Shown here: positions 41,277-48,470 of the stretch, piece by piece
How positions within the stretch are numbered: position 1 is the stretch's first letter
Layout of the letters: every line of letters starts with the position of its first letter
Assembly: GCF_001418565.1 (NCBI RefSeq)
Contig: NZ_LIQQ01000149.1
Coordinates: forward strand, 1 to 48,470
Direction of reading: 5' to 3'
From: Streptomyces graminilatus
GTDB taxonomy: Bacteria > Actinomycetota > Actinomycetes > Streptomycetales > Streptomycetaceae
DNA length: 48,470 bases
The notes under the pieces: model-generated
Told to the model about the DNA's origin: nothing
The model's input: only the letters and a program-made list of their open reading frames with translations
Database searches by the model: none
Translations under genes and position numbers: made by a program

Positions 41277-42601
41277 GAGCCTTCCTCAGTCTCGTCCGGT
41301 GTCTGCAACAGCCGCTGCGCCTCCGCCATGAGCGAGGCCGCCCGCGCCCGGTTCGAACCCGCTCCCGCCGGCTGACCCTCGTTCGGGGCCAGCGGGTTGG
41401 AGCCGAGCGGCGCCATGTACATGGGCTGCAGGTAGACGTCACCGCCCTGGCCCGCAGGCAGCGGCGGCATCTCCTCGAGCGCCCTCACGTCGTCCGCGCT
41501 GTACGCCCCGACATCCCGCATCGCCCGGTAGTAGGTCGCCCTCGCCTGCGAGTCGCCTCGCAGCAGGCCGCCCATCTGGTAGTTCGCGTACAGCGACGGC
41601 GGCAGCAGCTCCTTGGTGATTCGCTGCTCGGTCGGTGTTAGCCACGTCGGGTTCAGGTCGAACGTCACCCAGCCCTGCGCCTGCTGCTCCAGCCCCGTGC
41701 CCCACGACGTGCTTTTCTCCGTGGCCATCAGCAGGAACGGGGGGACGCCGAACATGCGTGAGACCTCGGTGACTTGGAACTGCCGCGACTCGAGGAACTG
41801 CGCGTCCGTGTTCGGCATGGTCACGGGCTTGAAGCTGGCCCCGGAGTCGAGCACGGCGATCTCGTGGCTGTTGTGGACGCCGCTCATCTTGGCTTTCCAC
41901 CGGGCCTTCAGGCGTTCGGCCTGGTCCGGTTCGAGGCGCTGCTCCGTCTGCAACACGCCGCCGACCATGTTCCCCGAGCCGAACAGCCGCGCCGCGGACT
42001 TCTCCGCGGCCTGCGCCAGCCCGATGCCCTGCGTCGCCAGCCGGACCGGCGAGCAGCCGGTCAGCCCGTCGTACCCCAGCCCGGGGATATGCATGATCTC
42101 GTAGGACGTCCTGCGGTGGGTGACGCCCCAGTCGTCCGTGATCCAGAACCACTTGCCCGTCGGGTTGCCCTCGCTCGGCGGCTCCCGCTCCACCTGCACA
42201 CGGTCCGAGGACACCGGCCACAGCTCCCGGATCTGCCCGCCCCCGTTACGCACCTTCTGCACGTACGCGTTGCCCCACAACACCCGGTACAGGTACGCGA
42301 ACCGCCACAGCTCCACCGGCGTCAGATCCGGATGCGGATTCCGCAGCAGCTCGAACGGCGCCCGTTGCCTCGTGCCTTCCTTGTACGTCGGCAACGGCAG
42401 CGCCGACGACACCCCCGCGATCACCGCGACCGCACGCCACACCGCCGGCATCCGCAGCGCCGACGTCTCCGACACCGACATCCCGGCATCCGACCGCACA
42501 CCGCCGAGAAACTCCGCCAGGGCGGCGGAGGTGAGCGGCTGCGCCGGACTCTCCAGGCTCCTGCTCGTCCGCCCGCCGAACAGGCCGAACAGTCCCGTCA
42601 C
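41273..42601 (-). CDS. Phage portal protein
   Basis: A 442-aa HK97-type portal: MPAVWRAVAVIAGVSSALPL, ELLRNPHPDLTPVELWRFAY, then YRVLWGNAYVQKVRNGGGQI, the VSRMFGVPPFLLM motif near residue 300 and LNPTWLTPTEQRITKELL are all typical. The C-terminal tail is Pro/Gly/Ala-rich. Starts at GTG 42601 with GTGA overlap onto the previous stop. Forms the dodecameric ring for DNA entry. Confidence 0.93.
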   Translation of the reverse strand: MTGLFGLFGGRTSRSLESPAQPLTSAALAEFLGGVRSDAGMSVSETSALRMPAVWRAVAVIAGVSSALPLPTYKEGTRQRAPFELLRNPHPDLTPVELWRFAYLYRVLWGNAYVQKVRNGGGQIRELWPVSSDRVQVEREPPSEGNPTGKWFWITDDWGVTHRRTSYEIMHIPGLGYDGLTGCSPVRLATQGIGLAQAAEKSAARLFGSGNMVGGVLQTEQRLEPDQAERLKARWKAKMSGVHNSHEIAVLDSGASFKPVTMPNTDAQFLESRQFQVTEVSRMFGVPPFLLMATEKSTSWGTGLEQQAQGWVTFDLNPTWLTPTEQRITKELLPPSLYANYQMGGLLRGDSQARATYYRAMRDVGAYSADDVRALEEMPPLPAGQGGDVYLQPMYMAPLGSNPLAPNEGQPAGAGSNRARAASLMAEAQRLLQTPDETEEGS

Positions 42602-42828
42602 TGCCGCTCACCCCCCGCCGTATCCCCGCCATGCCGCCCCGCAGCGGCACGCCTGTCAGCCGACGCGCGCTCGCACGCCAGCACACCCAGCACCCCGCCC
42701 ACCACCAGCCCGGCCGCCACACTCCACAACGCCAGACCCACGACGACGACCAGGACGAACAGCGTCTCCAGGACCACCAGCCACCGGTCCGCCCCGGGCC
42801 CCTGGCTTGCTTCCGGCTCGTCCTTCAC
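42598..42828 (-). CDS. Small membrane protein between terminase and portal
   Basis: A 76-aa product starting at GTG 42828, whose GTGA overlaps the terminase stop; its own stop overlaps the portal start. Residues 17-50 hold one long or two short membrane helices (WLVVLETLFVLVVVVGLALW, AAGLVVGGVLGVLAC). The ends are charged. A membrane protein here is unusual for head genes; holin-like, membrane-docking or exclusion roles are conceivable. Confidence 0.65.
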   Translation of the reverse strand: MKDEPEASQGPGADRWLVVLETLFVLVVVVGLALWSVAAGLVVGGVLGVLACERASADRRAAAGRHGGDTAGGERQ

Positions 42829-44414
42829 CACAGGTTCGGCGCCCCTTCCGGCTCGACGTCGTGGTACTGCTCCCAGCCCCACAGCGCGTACGTGGACGAC
42901 ACCAGCGGGGACACGTCCACGCCGTCGTTACGGCGGGACCACAGCCACGCGTCGCCCACTTCACGCTTGGTCGCCCCGGCCAGGGCGACCGCCATGGGCG
43001 CCTGGTCCAGGTGCTGGAGGTTCTGGCTCTGCACGCGGTCGTAGAACTGGCCGCACGCCTGGGTGAGTTCGCGGACCTTCGGCGCCACCACCAGGTGATC
43101 CCGGCCCCGGCCCTCAAGGCGCTTCCGCAGCAGCGGGGCCAGCGATCCGGCCGGGCCGCCCTCGTCGATCACCCACACGCACGGTGACCACTTCTCGTCC
43201 CGCTCGGCCGCCCAGTCGATCACCCAGTCCGTACCCGGCCGGTGCTGCACCACCTCGATGTGCCGGCCGTCGTCGCCCGTACGCCCGGCCACGCTGATCG
43301 ACGACCAGGTCCGCTCAGGGTTCGTGTCGATGGAGAACGCCACCGGATCCGCCAGGTCCGACTCGCGGACCCTCAGCGCCCGCCACGGGGCCTCCGCGAT
43401 GACCTGCCACGTCTCCTCGGCCTGCGCCGGGTAGTCACCCTCACCGAGCCGCTCACGGTTGAACAGATCAGCCCGCATCGTCGCCAGCTCCCGCCGTACG
43501 GCCTGCACCCGGATCCGGATCCCCAGCGCGGGGTTGACCCGCTGCCACGTCCGTACGTCCGCCCGGTCGTCGTGCTCGTCGCACACGATCCGGCGGTTCT
43601 CGTCCCTCGGGCACTCCCGCTTGTGCAGATCCGCGGACCACTCCAGGTACGTCAGCGACTCGTCCGGCAACGGACTGTCCGCCAGCGCCCGCGCCCGCAG
43701 CAGCGCCAGTTGCTCGCTCTCCGCCCCGATACCGGCGCTGCACGTGTAGACGAGCTGCGGGTTGCGCCGCGCCGACATGATGGGCAGCAGCGCGCCGATC
43801 GGCGCCGCGCGCAGCGACATCGCCTCGTCCATCACCACGAGGTCCCCGGAGAAACCACGACCTGAGCTGCCGGTTCTAGCCAGGAACAGGATGCGGGCCC
43901 CGTTGTGGAACTCGAAGCCCTCCTCGCCGTGCGCGCGGACGACGCGCTTGACGCGGCGGCTGAGGGCGTAGGAGCCCTCGATCATCTGGTCCAGGCGGCG
44001 GAAGGACTCGCGGGCAGTCTTGAATTCGTGCGCCGTGTGGACGACGAGCTTGTCGCCGAACAGCATGACGCCAGCGACCTGGCGGGCCTCGAGGTATCCG
44101 CCCTTGCCGTTCTGGCGGGTGACGTTCTGGACGACCTCGAACGATGTCCACCGGCCCTCGCCGTCCTCGGCGAGCGAGTGGTGCAGCCCGAGCTGCTGCC
44201 ACGGATCGAGCATCAGCCCGGCGTCCGCCGCGAGCTCGATGGCCTCCTGGCCGGCCGGGGAACGGAAGTCGAGGGCGGCCTGGTCCTCGGCACCGGCCCA
44301 GCGGCCGGTCTCGATGCGCCGGTAGTGCGGGGTGGAGATGATCCGCGGGCTCTGGCAGCCGATCGGGTCAGGGCTGTTACGCGGTGTGGCGGGGGCGTCG
44401 AGCAGCAAGCTCAT
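42825..44414 (-). CDS. Terminase large subunit
   Basis: A 529-aa packaging motor. ATPase domain: Walker A-like VTRQNGKG (residues 98-105), Walker B DLVVMDEA (191-198), coupling segment IYTCSAG-like (LVYTCSAGIG). The nuclease domain begins after residue 340 with FSIDTNPERTW and VIDEGG as likely metal-binding acids. Actinophage HK97-type TerL. ATG 44414 lies inside the end of the small terminase gene (38-base overlap). Confidence 0.92.
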   Translation of the reverse strand: MSLLLDAPATPRNSPDPIGCQSPRIISTPHYRRIETGRWAGAEDQAALDFRSPAGQEAIELAADAGLMLDPWQQLGLHHSLAEDGEGRWTSFEVVQNVTRQNGKGGYLEARQVAGVMLFGDKLVVHTAHEFKTARESFRRLDQMIEGSYALSRRVKRVVRAHGEEGFEFHNGARILFLARTGSSGRGFSGDLVVMDEAMSLRAAPIGALLPIMSARRNPQLVYTCSAGIGAESEQLALLRARALADSPLPDESLTYLEWSADLHKRECPRDENRRIVCDEHDDRADVRTWQRVNPALGIRIRVQAVRRELATMRADLFNRERLGEGDYPAQAEETWQVIAEAPWRALRVRESDLADPVAFSIDTNPERTWSSISVAGRTGDDGRHIEVVQHRPGTDWVIDWAAERDEKWSPCVWVIDEGGPAGSLAPLLRKRLEGRGRDHLVVAPKVRELTQACGQFYDRVQSQNLQHLDQAPMAVALAGATKREVGDAWLWSRRNDGVDVSPLVSSTYALWGWEQYHDVEPEGAPNLW

Positions 44415-44658
44415 CGATCTTGTCCCCCCTGTTCTTCGGAGGCGCCAGCGCTCGCACAGCGTTCATGTGCTGGCGGAGCTCCCGGGCGGCGGCTGCCACC
44501 TCCTTGGGGTCCTGGGTGGAGTCCATGAGCTTGGCGAGGCGCAGGGACGCGGCGGCCGAGGCGTTGTTCTCGGGGGAGACACCCAGGTCAGATAGCTCGG
44601 CCTGGGTCGCTTTCGCGACGGCGCCCGCGCGGACTCGCTTGGCTCCGGGCTCGCCCAT
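44377..44658 (-). CDS. Terminase small subunit
   Basis: A 93-aa helical protein directly before TerL: KRVRAGAVAKATQAELSDLG then an oligomerisation-type helix SAAASLRLAKLMDSTQDPKE and VAAAARELRQHMNAVRALAP. Basic N-terminus suits DNA binding to the packaging site. ATG 44658. Called mainly by position, size and helical content, which fit small terminases of actinophages. Confidence 0.8.
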   Translation of the reverse strand: MGEPGAKRVRAGAVAKATQAELSDLGVSPENNASAAASLRLAKLMDSTQDPKEVAAAARELRQHMNAVRALAPPKNRGDKIDELAARRPRHTA

Positions 44659-44961
44659 GATCGACTCCGATCTGACGCACCATCACAGACGGTGACGAAC
44701 GGCGATCATGACGGAGAGTGACGGGCGCCGGAGTGGTGATCATGGTCGCTAATTGGGCCGAACTCGGTTCACGGTGATTAGTGATCGGCTCGGGGAGAGA
44801 TCCGGGCGACAAGGGCGTTTTGGGTCGCCCGGTCTCCTCCGCAAGTTTTGATCCACTCTCTCCCGCCCGGCCGAGACCGATCATGATCAGGGCGAGCGGC
44901 GGCCCGCCGACGGGCTCGGTGTAGCAGTCCGTAACGGGGGTGCGGCGGGGTGTCCCGGGGG
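44659..44961. other. Intergenic region before TerS, candidate packaging site
   Basis: No credible gene. GATCATG occurs at 44704-44710, 44738-44744 and 44879-44885 (the last within GATCATGATCA). CCGGGCGAC (44802-44810) and GTCGCCCGG (44824-44832) form a 9-base inverted repeat with a 13-base loop. Position next to the terminase genes makes it the likely cos or pac region (inference). Confidence 0.45.
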
Positions 44962-45402
44962 TCACCAGTCGCGCGACGACTGCACCGGGGCCGGCGCCGC
45001 TCCGCTGGCCCGGTGCTGCCGGTACCAGCGGGTGACCACGCGGTTCATCGCGCTCGATCGCATCGCTCGCACGCGCTCGCGGACCACTTGCTCGCCCGGG
45101 TCGACGGTGACGATCTCGGCACCCAGACGCTGGTAGCGGGCGCGCCAGGTGTCGCTGGGCATGGTGTGGATGAGGTAGACGTCGACCTGGTCGCGCACCT
45201 CGAACGCCTCGTTCATGGCGGCGAAGCGGGCCTTGTGGGCGACGCGTAGGTGGATCGCGTCCTGGCTCCATGCCGGTGCGCCGGGGCCGGTGAGGGCGCG
45301 GGTGATGCGGTCCAGGTCGATCACGATGTCCGTGGACTTGGCCCGGGCGTCGATCCAACTGGACTTACCAGCGGCTGGCGGGCCGGTGACGACATACAGC
45401 AC
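44962..45402 (-). CDS. P-loop kinase (AAA/polynucleotide-kinase-like), 146 aa
   Basis: Starts MLYVVTGPPAAGKSSWIDAR with a perfect Walker A (GPPAAGKSS, residues 7-15), then IVIDLDRITRALTG (Asp of Walker B type) and a lid helix NRVVTRWYRQHR. The order matches small AAA_33/zeta-type kinases such as the kinase part of T4 Pnk. It might phosphorylate nucleic acid ends for repair, but the substrate is unknown. GTG 45402 start; weak ribosome site. Confidence 0.75.
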   Translation of the reverse strand: MLYVVTGPPAAGKSSWIDARAKSTDIVIDLDRITRALTGPGAPAWSQDAIHLRVAHKARFAAMNEAFEVRDQVDVYLIHTMPSDTWRARYQRLGAEIVTVDPGEQVVRERVRAMRSSAMNRVVTRWYRQHRASGAAPAPVQSSRDW

Positions 45403-45437
45403 GGTGCGTCACCGCCTCTGGGCCCGCGTGCGGCTGG

Positions 45438-45713
45438 TCAGTCCCCGAAGGGCGCCGGTCCGCTGCCTTGGATGTCCAGCCCAGTCAGGGCTGCCCCGGA
45501 GCGCACGGCCATGAAGGTGCCTTCGCGGCCGTCACCGATGCGCAGCTTGGTGACGCCGGCCTCGAAGATGTTCCAGGCTGTTTCTTCGTCCTGGGCTTCG
45601 AGGGAGCCGTACCACTCCTTCAGCGTGCCGTCCGAGGTCAGGGTGAGCTGGGCGGTGACCTGGTACTCGGCGTCGTCTGTCGTGACCGTGGCGGGCCCGT
45701 CGTATGTCGTCAT
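45438..45713 (-). CDS. Small phage protein, 91 aa
   Basis: MTTYDGPATVTTDDAEYQVT opens a beta-barrel-like protein (QLTLTSDGTLKEWYGSLEA; TFMAVRSGAALTGLDIQGSG) often seen in Streptomyces phages and accessory regions. No catalytic residues. ATG 45713. Function unknown. Confidence 0.7.
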   Translation of the reverse strand: MTTYDGPATVTTDDAEYQVTAQLTLTSDGTLKEWYGSLEAQDEETAWNIFEAGVTKLRIGDGREGTFMAVRSGAALTGLDIQGSGPAPFGD

Positions 45714-45727
45714 GGCGCCATCATGGC

Positions 45728-45934
45728 TCAGGCGTGGGATGCCGGGTCGATTCCGCGATCGCCGGCGGCGAGGCGCTCGGGCTGGCGGCAGATGTTCCAG
45801 TCACAGGGTGTGCCGGGTTCGATGTGCCAGCACTGCACCTGCTGTTCGTCGTCCTCGGGCGACTGTGACGGCGTGAAGCGGGCGTCGCGGTTGTCCAGGC
45901 GGACCGTGACGCGGTCTGTAGCCATGTGTGTCAC
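45728..45934 (-). CDS. Small phage protein, 68 aa
   Basis: GTG 45934 overlaps the upstream stop (GTGA), so this start is preferred over ATG 45925. The product MTHMATDRVTVRLDNRDARF has two cysteines (QCWHIEPGTPCDWNIC) that might form a small metal site. Unknown function in a run of coupled early-late genes. Confidence 0.6.
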   Translation of the reverse strand: MTHMATDRVTVRLDNRDARFTPSQSPEDDEQQVQCWHIEPGTPCDWNICRQPERLAAGDRGIDPASHA

Positions 45935-46125
45935 CCGACGAGGGGTTCACAGGCAAGCAGTTCGTGTCCGCGCCGTTGGTACCACTCGTCGAGGGCGGCG
46001 GTGACGGCGTCTCGCATTTCCTCGACCACGTCGTCGGCGTACATCTGCTCGCCGTCCTTGTGGGGCAGGTTGTCCGGGCTGTGCACGGTGGCCGCGACCG
46101 TGAAGTCGCGTAGCTCCTTGGACAC
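45931..46125 (-). CDS. Small phage protein, 64 aa
   Basis: MSKELRDFTVAATVHSPDNL then DVVEEMRDAVTAALDEWYQR: a short beta strand and an amphipathic helix. GTG 46125 has AGGTGG upstream. Function unknown; coupled by GTGA to the next gene. Confidence 0.6.
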   Translation of the reverse strand: MSKELRDFTVAATVHSPDNLPHKDGEQMYADDVVEEMRDAVTAALDEWYQRRGHELLACEPLVG

Positions 46126-46128
46126 TGT

Positions 46129-46386
46129 TCACCACCTTCGTGGGTGTGGTGCGGCCCTGCCGATGCAGGTGGGATTGTGCTGGCCGAGGCGGCAGGCGAT
46201 GCGGCGTGGCGCAACGTAGGCGAACTCGCGGGGCTGGTGGAGGGCGTAGCCGAGCCACCATGTGAGGCTGCCGGGGCGTCTTGCTGTCCATCTGGTGTTG
46301 CGGGGTGTCAGGACGTGGAGTTGGCCGCGTTCGACGATGTGGGCGACGCGGGCGCGGGCGGCTTCGTAGTCGTCCTCGTAGCTCAT
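46129..46386 (-). CDS. Small basic phage protein, 85 aa
   Basis: MSYEDDYEAARARVAHIVER is followed by a Trp/Arg-rich region (NTRWTARRPGSLTWWLGYAL) and a His/Cys end (CRLGQHNPTCIG). It could bind nucleic acid or zinc. ATG 46386 has AGGAAG upstream. Not recognised. Confidence 0.6.
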   Translation of the reverse strand: MSYEDDYEAARARVAHIVERGQLHVLTPRNTRWTARRPGSLTWWLGYALHQPREFAYVAPRRIACRLGQHNPTCIGRAAPHPRRW

Positions 46387-46433
46387 GGTCACCGCTTCCT
46401 GGAGGCTCGCACTGTCTGGGCGCGTCTGGTGTG

Positions 46434-46661
46434 TTATCCCGGGTCGATCCAGTCCACGAGGGCGTGTTGGGCACAGGAGTCGCAGCCGCCGCAGCCGCAG
46501 TCGCGCGGGCCGAGCTCGGCCCGCATGCGGTCGGCGATGGCTGTGAGTAGCTGGTTGGCGATCTCGTCCCGGTGGAAGACGAGGGCGATCAGGTCGACGC
46601 GCCTCAGCTCGGTGACGACGACCTGCTGGGGTGTGGGGAGGCTGCTGCTCGGGCTGGTCAT
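46434..46661 (-). CDS. Small phage protein with Cys cluster, 75 aa
   Basis: A central helix (ELRRVDLIALVFHRDEIANQ; LLTAIADRMRAELG) leads to CGCGGCDSC, a likely zinc or Fe-S-type cluster. ATG 46661 overlaps the upstream stop (ATGA). Function unknown. Confidence 0.6.
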   Translation of the reverse strand: MTSPSSSLPTPQQVVVTELRRVDLIALVFHRDEIANQLLTAIADRMRAELGPRDCGCGGCDSCAQHALVDWIDPG

Positions 46662-46942
46662 CTGCGTGGCCTCCGGCGTGCTCGGCCTTTGCCATCTCGT
46701 AGGACCCAGAGCGCGAACCTGAGGCGCGCCCGCAGGGGCTGGCCGACGAGGGCGAAGGCGCTGAAGACGTCGAGGGCGATGTCAACGTGGTCGTGGTCGC
46801 GGTGGTGCTTGGCGATGGCGTCGACGTAGGAGCGGACGTCCAGGGCGTCCTTGCTGCGTCCCTCGCGGCGGGCTTCCGCTTCGTCGAGGGCGCCCGCCAG
46901 GTGCCACTTGTACTCGGGGGTGCCGCGCTTGGGGATCGCCAT
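46658..46942 (-). CDS. Small basic phage protein, 94 aa
   Basis: MAIPKRGTPEYKWHLAGALD, then EAEARREGRSKDALDVRSYV and a hydrophobic helix VDIALDVFSAFALVGQPLRA; C-terminus very basic (RDGKGRARRRPRR), fit for DNA binding. ATG 46942 has GGAGGTGG upstream. Precedes the small-gene run. Not recognised. Confidence 0.65.
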   Translation of the reverse strand: MAIPKRGTPEYKWHLAGALDEAEARREGRSKDALDVRSYVDAIAKHHRDHDHVDIALDVFSAFALVGQPLRARLRFALWVLRDGKGRARRRPRR

Positions 46943-46944
46943 GG

Positions 46945-47235
46945 TCACCACCTCCGTGATGCGCGTACGGGCTGGCGTTGCTGGTCGGTGCGGTTGCCGC
47001 GGGCGCTGTTGCAGCGGCGGTGTGCGCTGCGGGCGTTGGCGGGATCGAGGAGGTCGCCGCCTCGGCTGAGGGGGGTGGCGTGGTCGAGGGTGAAGGCGTC
47101 GCGGTGGCGGCCGGCAAGGGGGCCGGTGATGTCGTAGCGGATGTCTTCGCCGCACCACCAGCAGGGAAGGCGGAGGGCGCGTTGCTTGGTGCAGAGGCGG
47201 CGGTAGGGGCGGCCGTTGCGCGGGTTGGCGGCCAT
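46945..47235 (-). CDS. HNH endonuclease
   Basis: A 96-aa HNH nuclease: CWWCGEDIRYDITG (zinc pair), LDHATPLSRGGDLLDPANAR with the first catalytic His, and SAHRRCNSARGNR with the NH pair. Phage HNH proteins of this kind sit near the terminase and help with cohesive-end packaging in HK97-type phages, though homing is also possible. ATG 47235. Confidence 0.9.
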   Translation of the reverse strand: MAANPRNGRPYRRLCTKQRALRLPCWWCGEDIRYDITGPLAGRHRDAFTLDHATPLSRGGDLLDPANARSAHRRCNSARGNRTDQQRQPVRASRRW

Positions 47236-47236
47236 G

Positions 47237-47491
47237 TCAGGCGGCGACGCGTCGTACGGCGGCGGTGTTGAGGCGGGCCTGGCGGTGGGCGGCGGCGATC
47301 TGCTGCTGGGTGTAGATGCGCCGGCCGTGCTCGTCGTGTTGGGGGTTGGCGAGGTGGCCGCGGCGTTCCCAGGAGTAGATGGTCTGGGGGCTGCCGCCGA
47401 TGAAGGCGGCGGCTTGGCGGATGGTGAACCAGATGGTGCCGTCGTTGGTTTCGCGGCCGTGGGAGGGTGCGCGTTCTGCGTCTTGGGGCAT
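47237..47491 (-). CDS. Helix-turn-helix protein (MerR/excisionase-like), 84 aa
   Basis: The core WFTIRQAAAFIGGSPQTIYS, WERRGHLANPQHDEHGRRIY is an HTH_17-type winged helix found in excisionases and phage regulators. The chosen ATG 47491 has AGGGGG eight bases upstream; ATG 47509 is also possible. It may control late gene expression or act in packaging; an excisionase role is less likely so far from the attachment site. Confidence 0.75.
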   Translation of the reverse strand: MPQDAERAPSHGRETNDGTIWFTIRQAAAFIGGSPQTIYSWERRGHLANPQHDEHGRRIYTQQQIAAAHRQARLNTAAVRRVAA

Positions 47492-47515
47492 GTGCGTACC
47501 CCCTGACATGCGGAA

Positions 47516-47535
47516 ACCCCGCTCAGAGGCGGGGT
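47516..47535 (-). terminator. Intrinsic terminator upstream of the late genes
   Basis: ACCCCGC (47516-47522) pairs with GCGGGGT (47529-47535); on the minus strand the stem is followed by TTTCC. It ends the lipoprotein transcript and separates it from the late region, so a promoter for the HTH gene is expected close by. Confidence 0.7.
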
Positions 47536-47664
47536 CTATGTGGTGTGTGGGCACAGGTGTGCTGTTGGCATCGGATTATGCAGTGCTGATCGTCTCCGTG
47601 TCCAGGAGGAAGCCCCTGCGGCTGGCTGCGGGCGTGGCGTGGGGTGTCACGAACGTGTCCAGCG

Positions 47665-48084
47665 CTAGTTGTCCCGCAGACCGTCCAGCATCTTGAGCTT
47701 GTCGAACTGGCCGTCCTTGTCCGTCCAGCCCAGACCATCGATCGCCTTGGCCGCCAGCAGCGCGGTGTAGTCGTGCTCCGAGAGCGGCTCACACGCCTCC
47801 GGCCTGCTTTCCCCGCCCTCCTTGGTCTTCTTGTCCACCGTGTCGAACGCGTCCTTGGCCACGCTCTCGTACCCGGACCGGACCATGGCTGCAAGCGTCT
47901 TGTCGAACGCGTCGACACGCTCCTCCGCTTCGCTGACAGTCGGCTTGTCCCCGGACTCGCCTCCGGTCCTTTCGGTGAGTGCGGCGCCGCAGTCCTTGGC
48001 GGTCTCGTCGCCGGACTTCGAGCAGCCGACCGTCCCGACGACGAGCAGGCAGGCGGCGAGTAGTGCGGTGGTGGTGCGGCGCAT
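47665..48084 (-). CDS. Prophage-encoded lipoprotein, 139 aa
   Basis: A lipoprotein signal (MRRTTTALLAACLLVVGTVG then C21) precedes a helical, charged domain (SEAEERVDAFDKTLAAMVRS; YTALLAAKAIDGLGWTDKDG) with two further cysteines. Such surface lipoproteins in prophages often block superinfection, but no specific family is recognised. ATG 48084 has a GGGGGG site. It has its own terminator and so is probably expressed in lysogens. Confidence 0.7.
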   Translation of the reverse strand: MRRTTTALLAACLLVVGTVGCSKSGDETAKDCGAALTERTGGESGDKPTVSEAEERVDAFDKTLAAMVRSGYESVAKDAFDTVDKKTKEGGESRPEACEPLSEHDYTALLAAKAIDGLGWTDKDGQFDKLKMLDGLRDN

Positions 48085-48232
48085 GGTCCCCCCAAGGACA
48101 TCGGTGCGCGGATCGTAGCGGTCGGCACCGACGCTGCGGGCGAGAATAGGGCAGCCCCACCGCGACGGGGCGCGGCGGAGCTCCCGGGTACAGGGCGTTA
48201 CCCAGCGTGGTCCTTCGGTGTGGCAGGCGGGG

Positions 48233-48412
48233 TTAGTCGTCGTCCTGGGCGAGGGCGATCTCAACTGCTTTGATCTTCCCGCTCGTTGAGACGTGGGCCC
48301 TGATGGGGTTGTCGCCGGGTACGGCGGCTTTGCGGGCGGCGTCGACGAAGGCGGCGAGCTCGTCGAGGGTGAGGTCTTTGTCTTCCCCAGTGAACTTGAG
48401 TGCGGCAGGCAT
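48233..48412 (-). CDS. Small phage protein, 59 aa
   Basis: ATG 48412 opens MPAALKFTGEDKDLTLDELA and continues AAFVDAARKAAVPGDNPIRA, ending AVEIALAQDDD before TAA at 48235-48233. The beta-alpha-beta pattern and wording match small proteins found in many Streptomyces phages. No strong ribosome site. Function unknown. Confidence 0.65.
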   Translation of the reverse strand: MPAALKFTGEDKDLTLDELAAFVDAARKAAVPGDNPIRAHVSTSGKIKAVEIALAQDDD

Positions 48413-48470
48413 GGGTCCAGGATGGGGTACGGGGCCCCGCTGCGGGTGGGGTTCGCGGGCGGGGCCTGGG

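Larger units (their letters stand above)
18141..48470. mobile_element. Siphovirus-type prophage, right end outside the window
   Basis: From the tRNA remnant to the window edge lies a complete packaging, head, tail and lysis module in conventional siphovirus order (terminase, portal, protease, capsid, neck, tail tube, frameshifted chaperone, tape measure, minor tail, endolysin, holin, fibre), preceded at its left end by accessory genes. No integrase, repressor, excisionase-integrase pair or replication gene is visible, so these should lie to the right. All structural genes have full length and intact overlaps; no frameshift or stop damages them, so the element may be functional. Confidence 0.88.

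Noticed and set aside
44588..45358. Minus-strand frame of 256 codons across the terminase upstream region
   Set aside because: Overlaps the P-loop kinase and small terminase in another frame and lacks any conserved pattern; the kinase motif is clear in its own frame.
47237..47491. HTH protein as the prophage excisionase
   Set aside because: It sits at the head of the late genes beside HNH and terminase, with no integrase nearby; only a general DNA-binding role is supported.

Overview
The window reads as a Streptomyces chromosome carrying most of a prophage. DNA is uniformly GC-rich, GTG starts and 4-base stop/start overlaps are common, and the left half holds the complete Streptomyces cellobiose locus (cebR, cebEFG, bglC) with its TGGGAGCGCTCCCA operator. 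No rRNA or complete tRNA gene, insertion sequence or CRISPR array was seen.

Positions 1-18140 are chromosome. On the minus strand lie a truncated primase-like gene, a small unknown gene and a tightly coupled group: PAP2-family membrane phosphatase, RecB/Cas4-like nuclease with four candidate Fe-S cysteines, a 538-aa protein of unknown function, and an SF1 helicase. The nuclease and helicase together resemble a split Dna2 and are the best candidate here for an undescribed system. Next come a histidine phosphatase, a TPR regulator, a small conserved gene and a spermidine-synthase-like gene, with Streptomyces dispersed repeats at the convergent gene ends. The cellobiose locus follows: CebE binds the sugar, CebF/CebG import it, BglC hydrolyses it, and CebR represses from one perfect box and one imperfect box lying on the bglC start codon. 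A kinase-like gene with a His-rich head ends this part.

At 18141-18170 a strong terminator is followed by the 3' end of a minus-strand tRNA, best read as tRNA-His, broken off after the T-arm. I interpret this as one attachment site of a prophage that fills the rest of the window and runs past its right edge. The intact tRNA, the integrase and the lysogeny genes are expected outside the window.

The element begins with accessory genes (18.5-22.2 kb): a small XRE regulator, three coupled unknown genes including a Cys-rich protein, an XRE-TPR regulator beside a perfect palindrome, and a divergent flavoprotein. From 22.3 to 48.4 kb nearly everything is on the minus strand. Read in the direction of transcription (right to left) it is: small ORF, lipoprotein, HTH protein, HNH endonuclease, several small early-late genes, P-loop kinase, terminase small and large subunits, small membrane protein, portal, protease, HK97-type capsid, connector and neck proteins, tail tube, tail chaperones with a -1 frameshift site (C_CCA_AAA), tape measure, minor tail proteins, a sialidase, amidase endolysin, r1t-type holin, two further membrane proteins (one with 28 collagen-like triplets) and a tail fibre. 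This is a siphovirus order. One small gene, 24887-25075, runs against the late operon with its own ribosome binding site.
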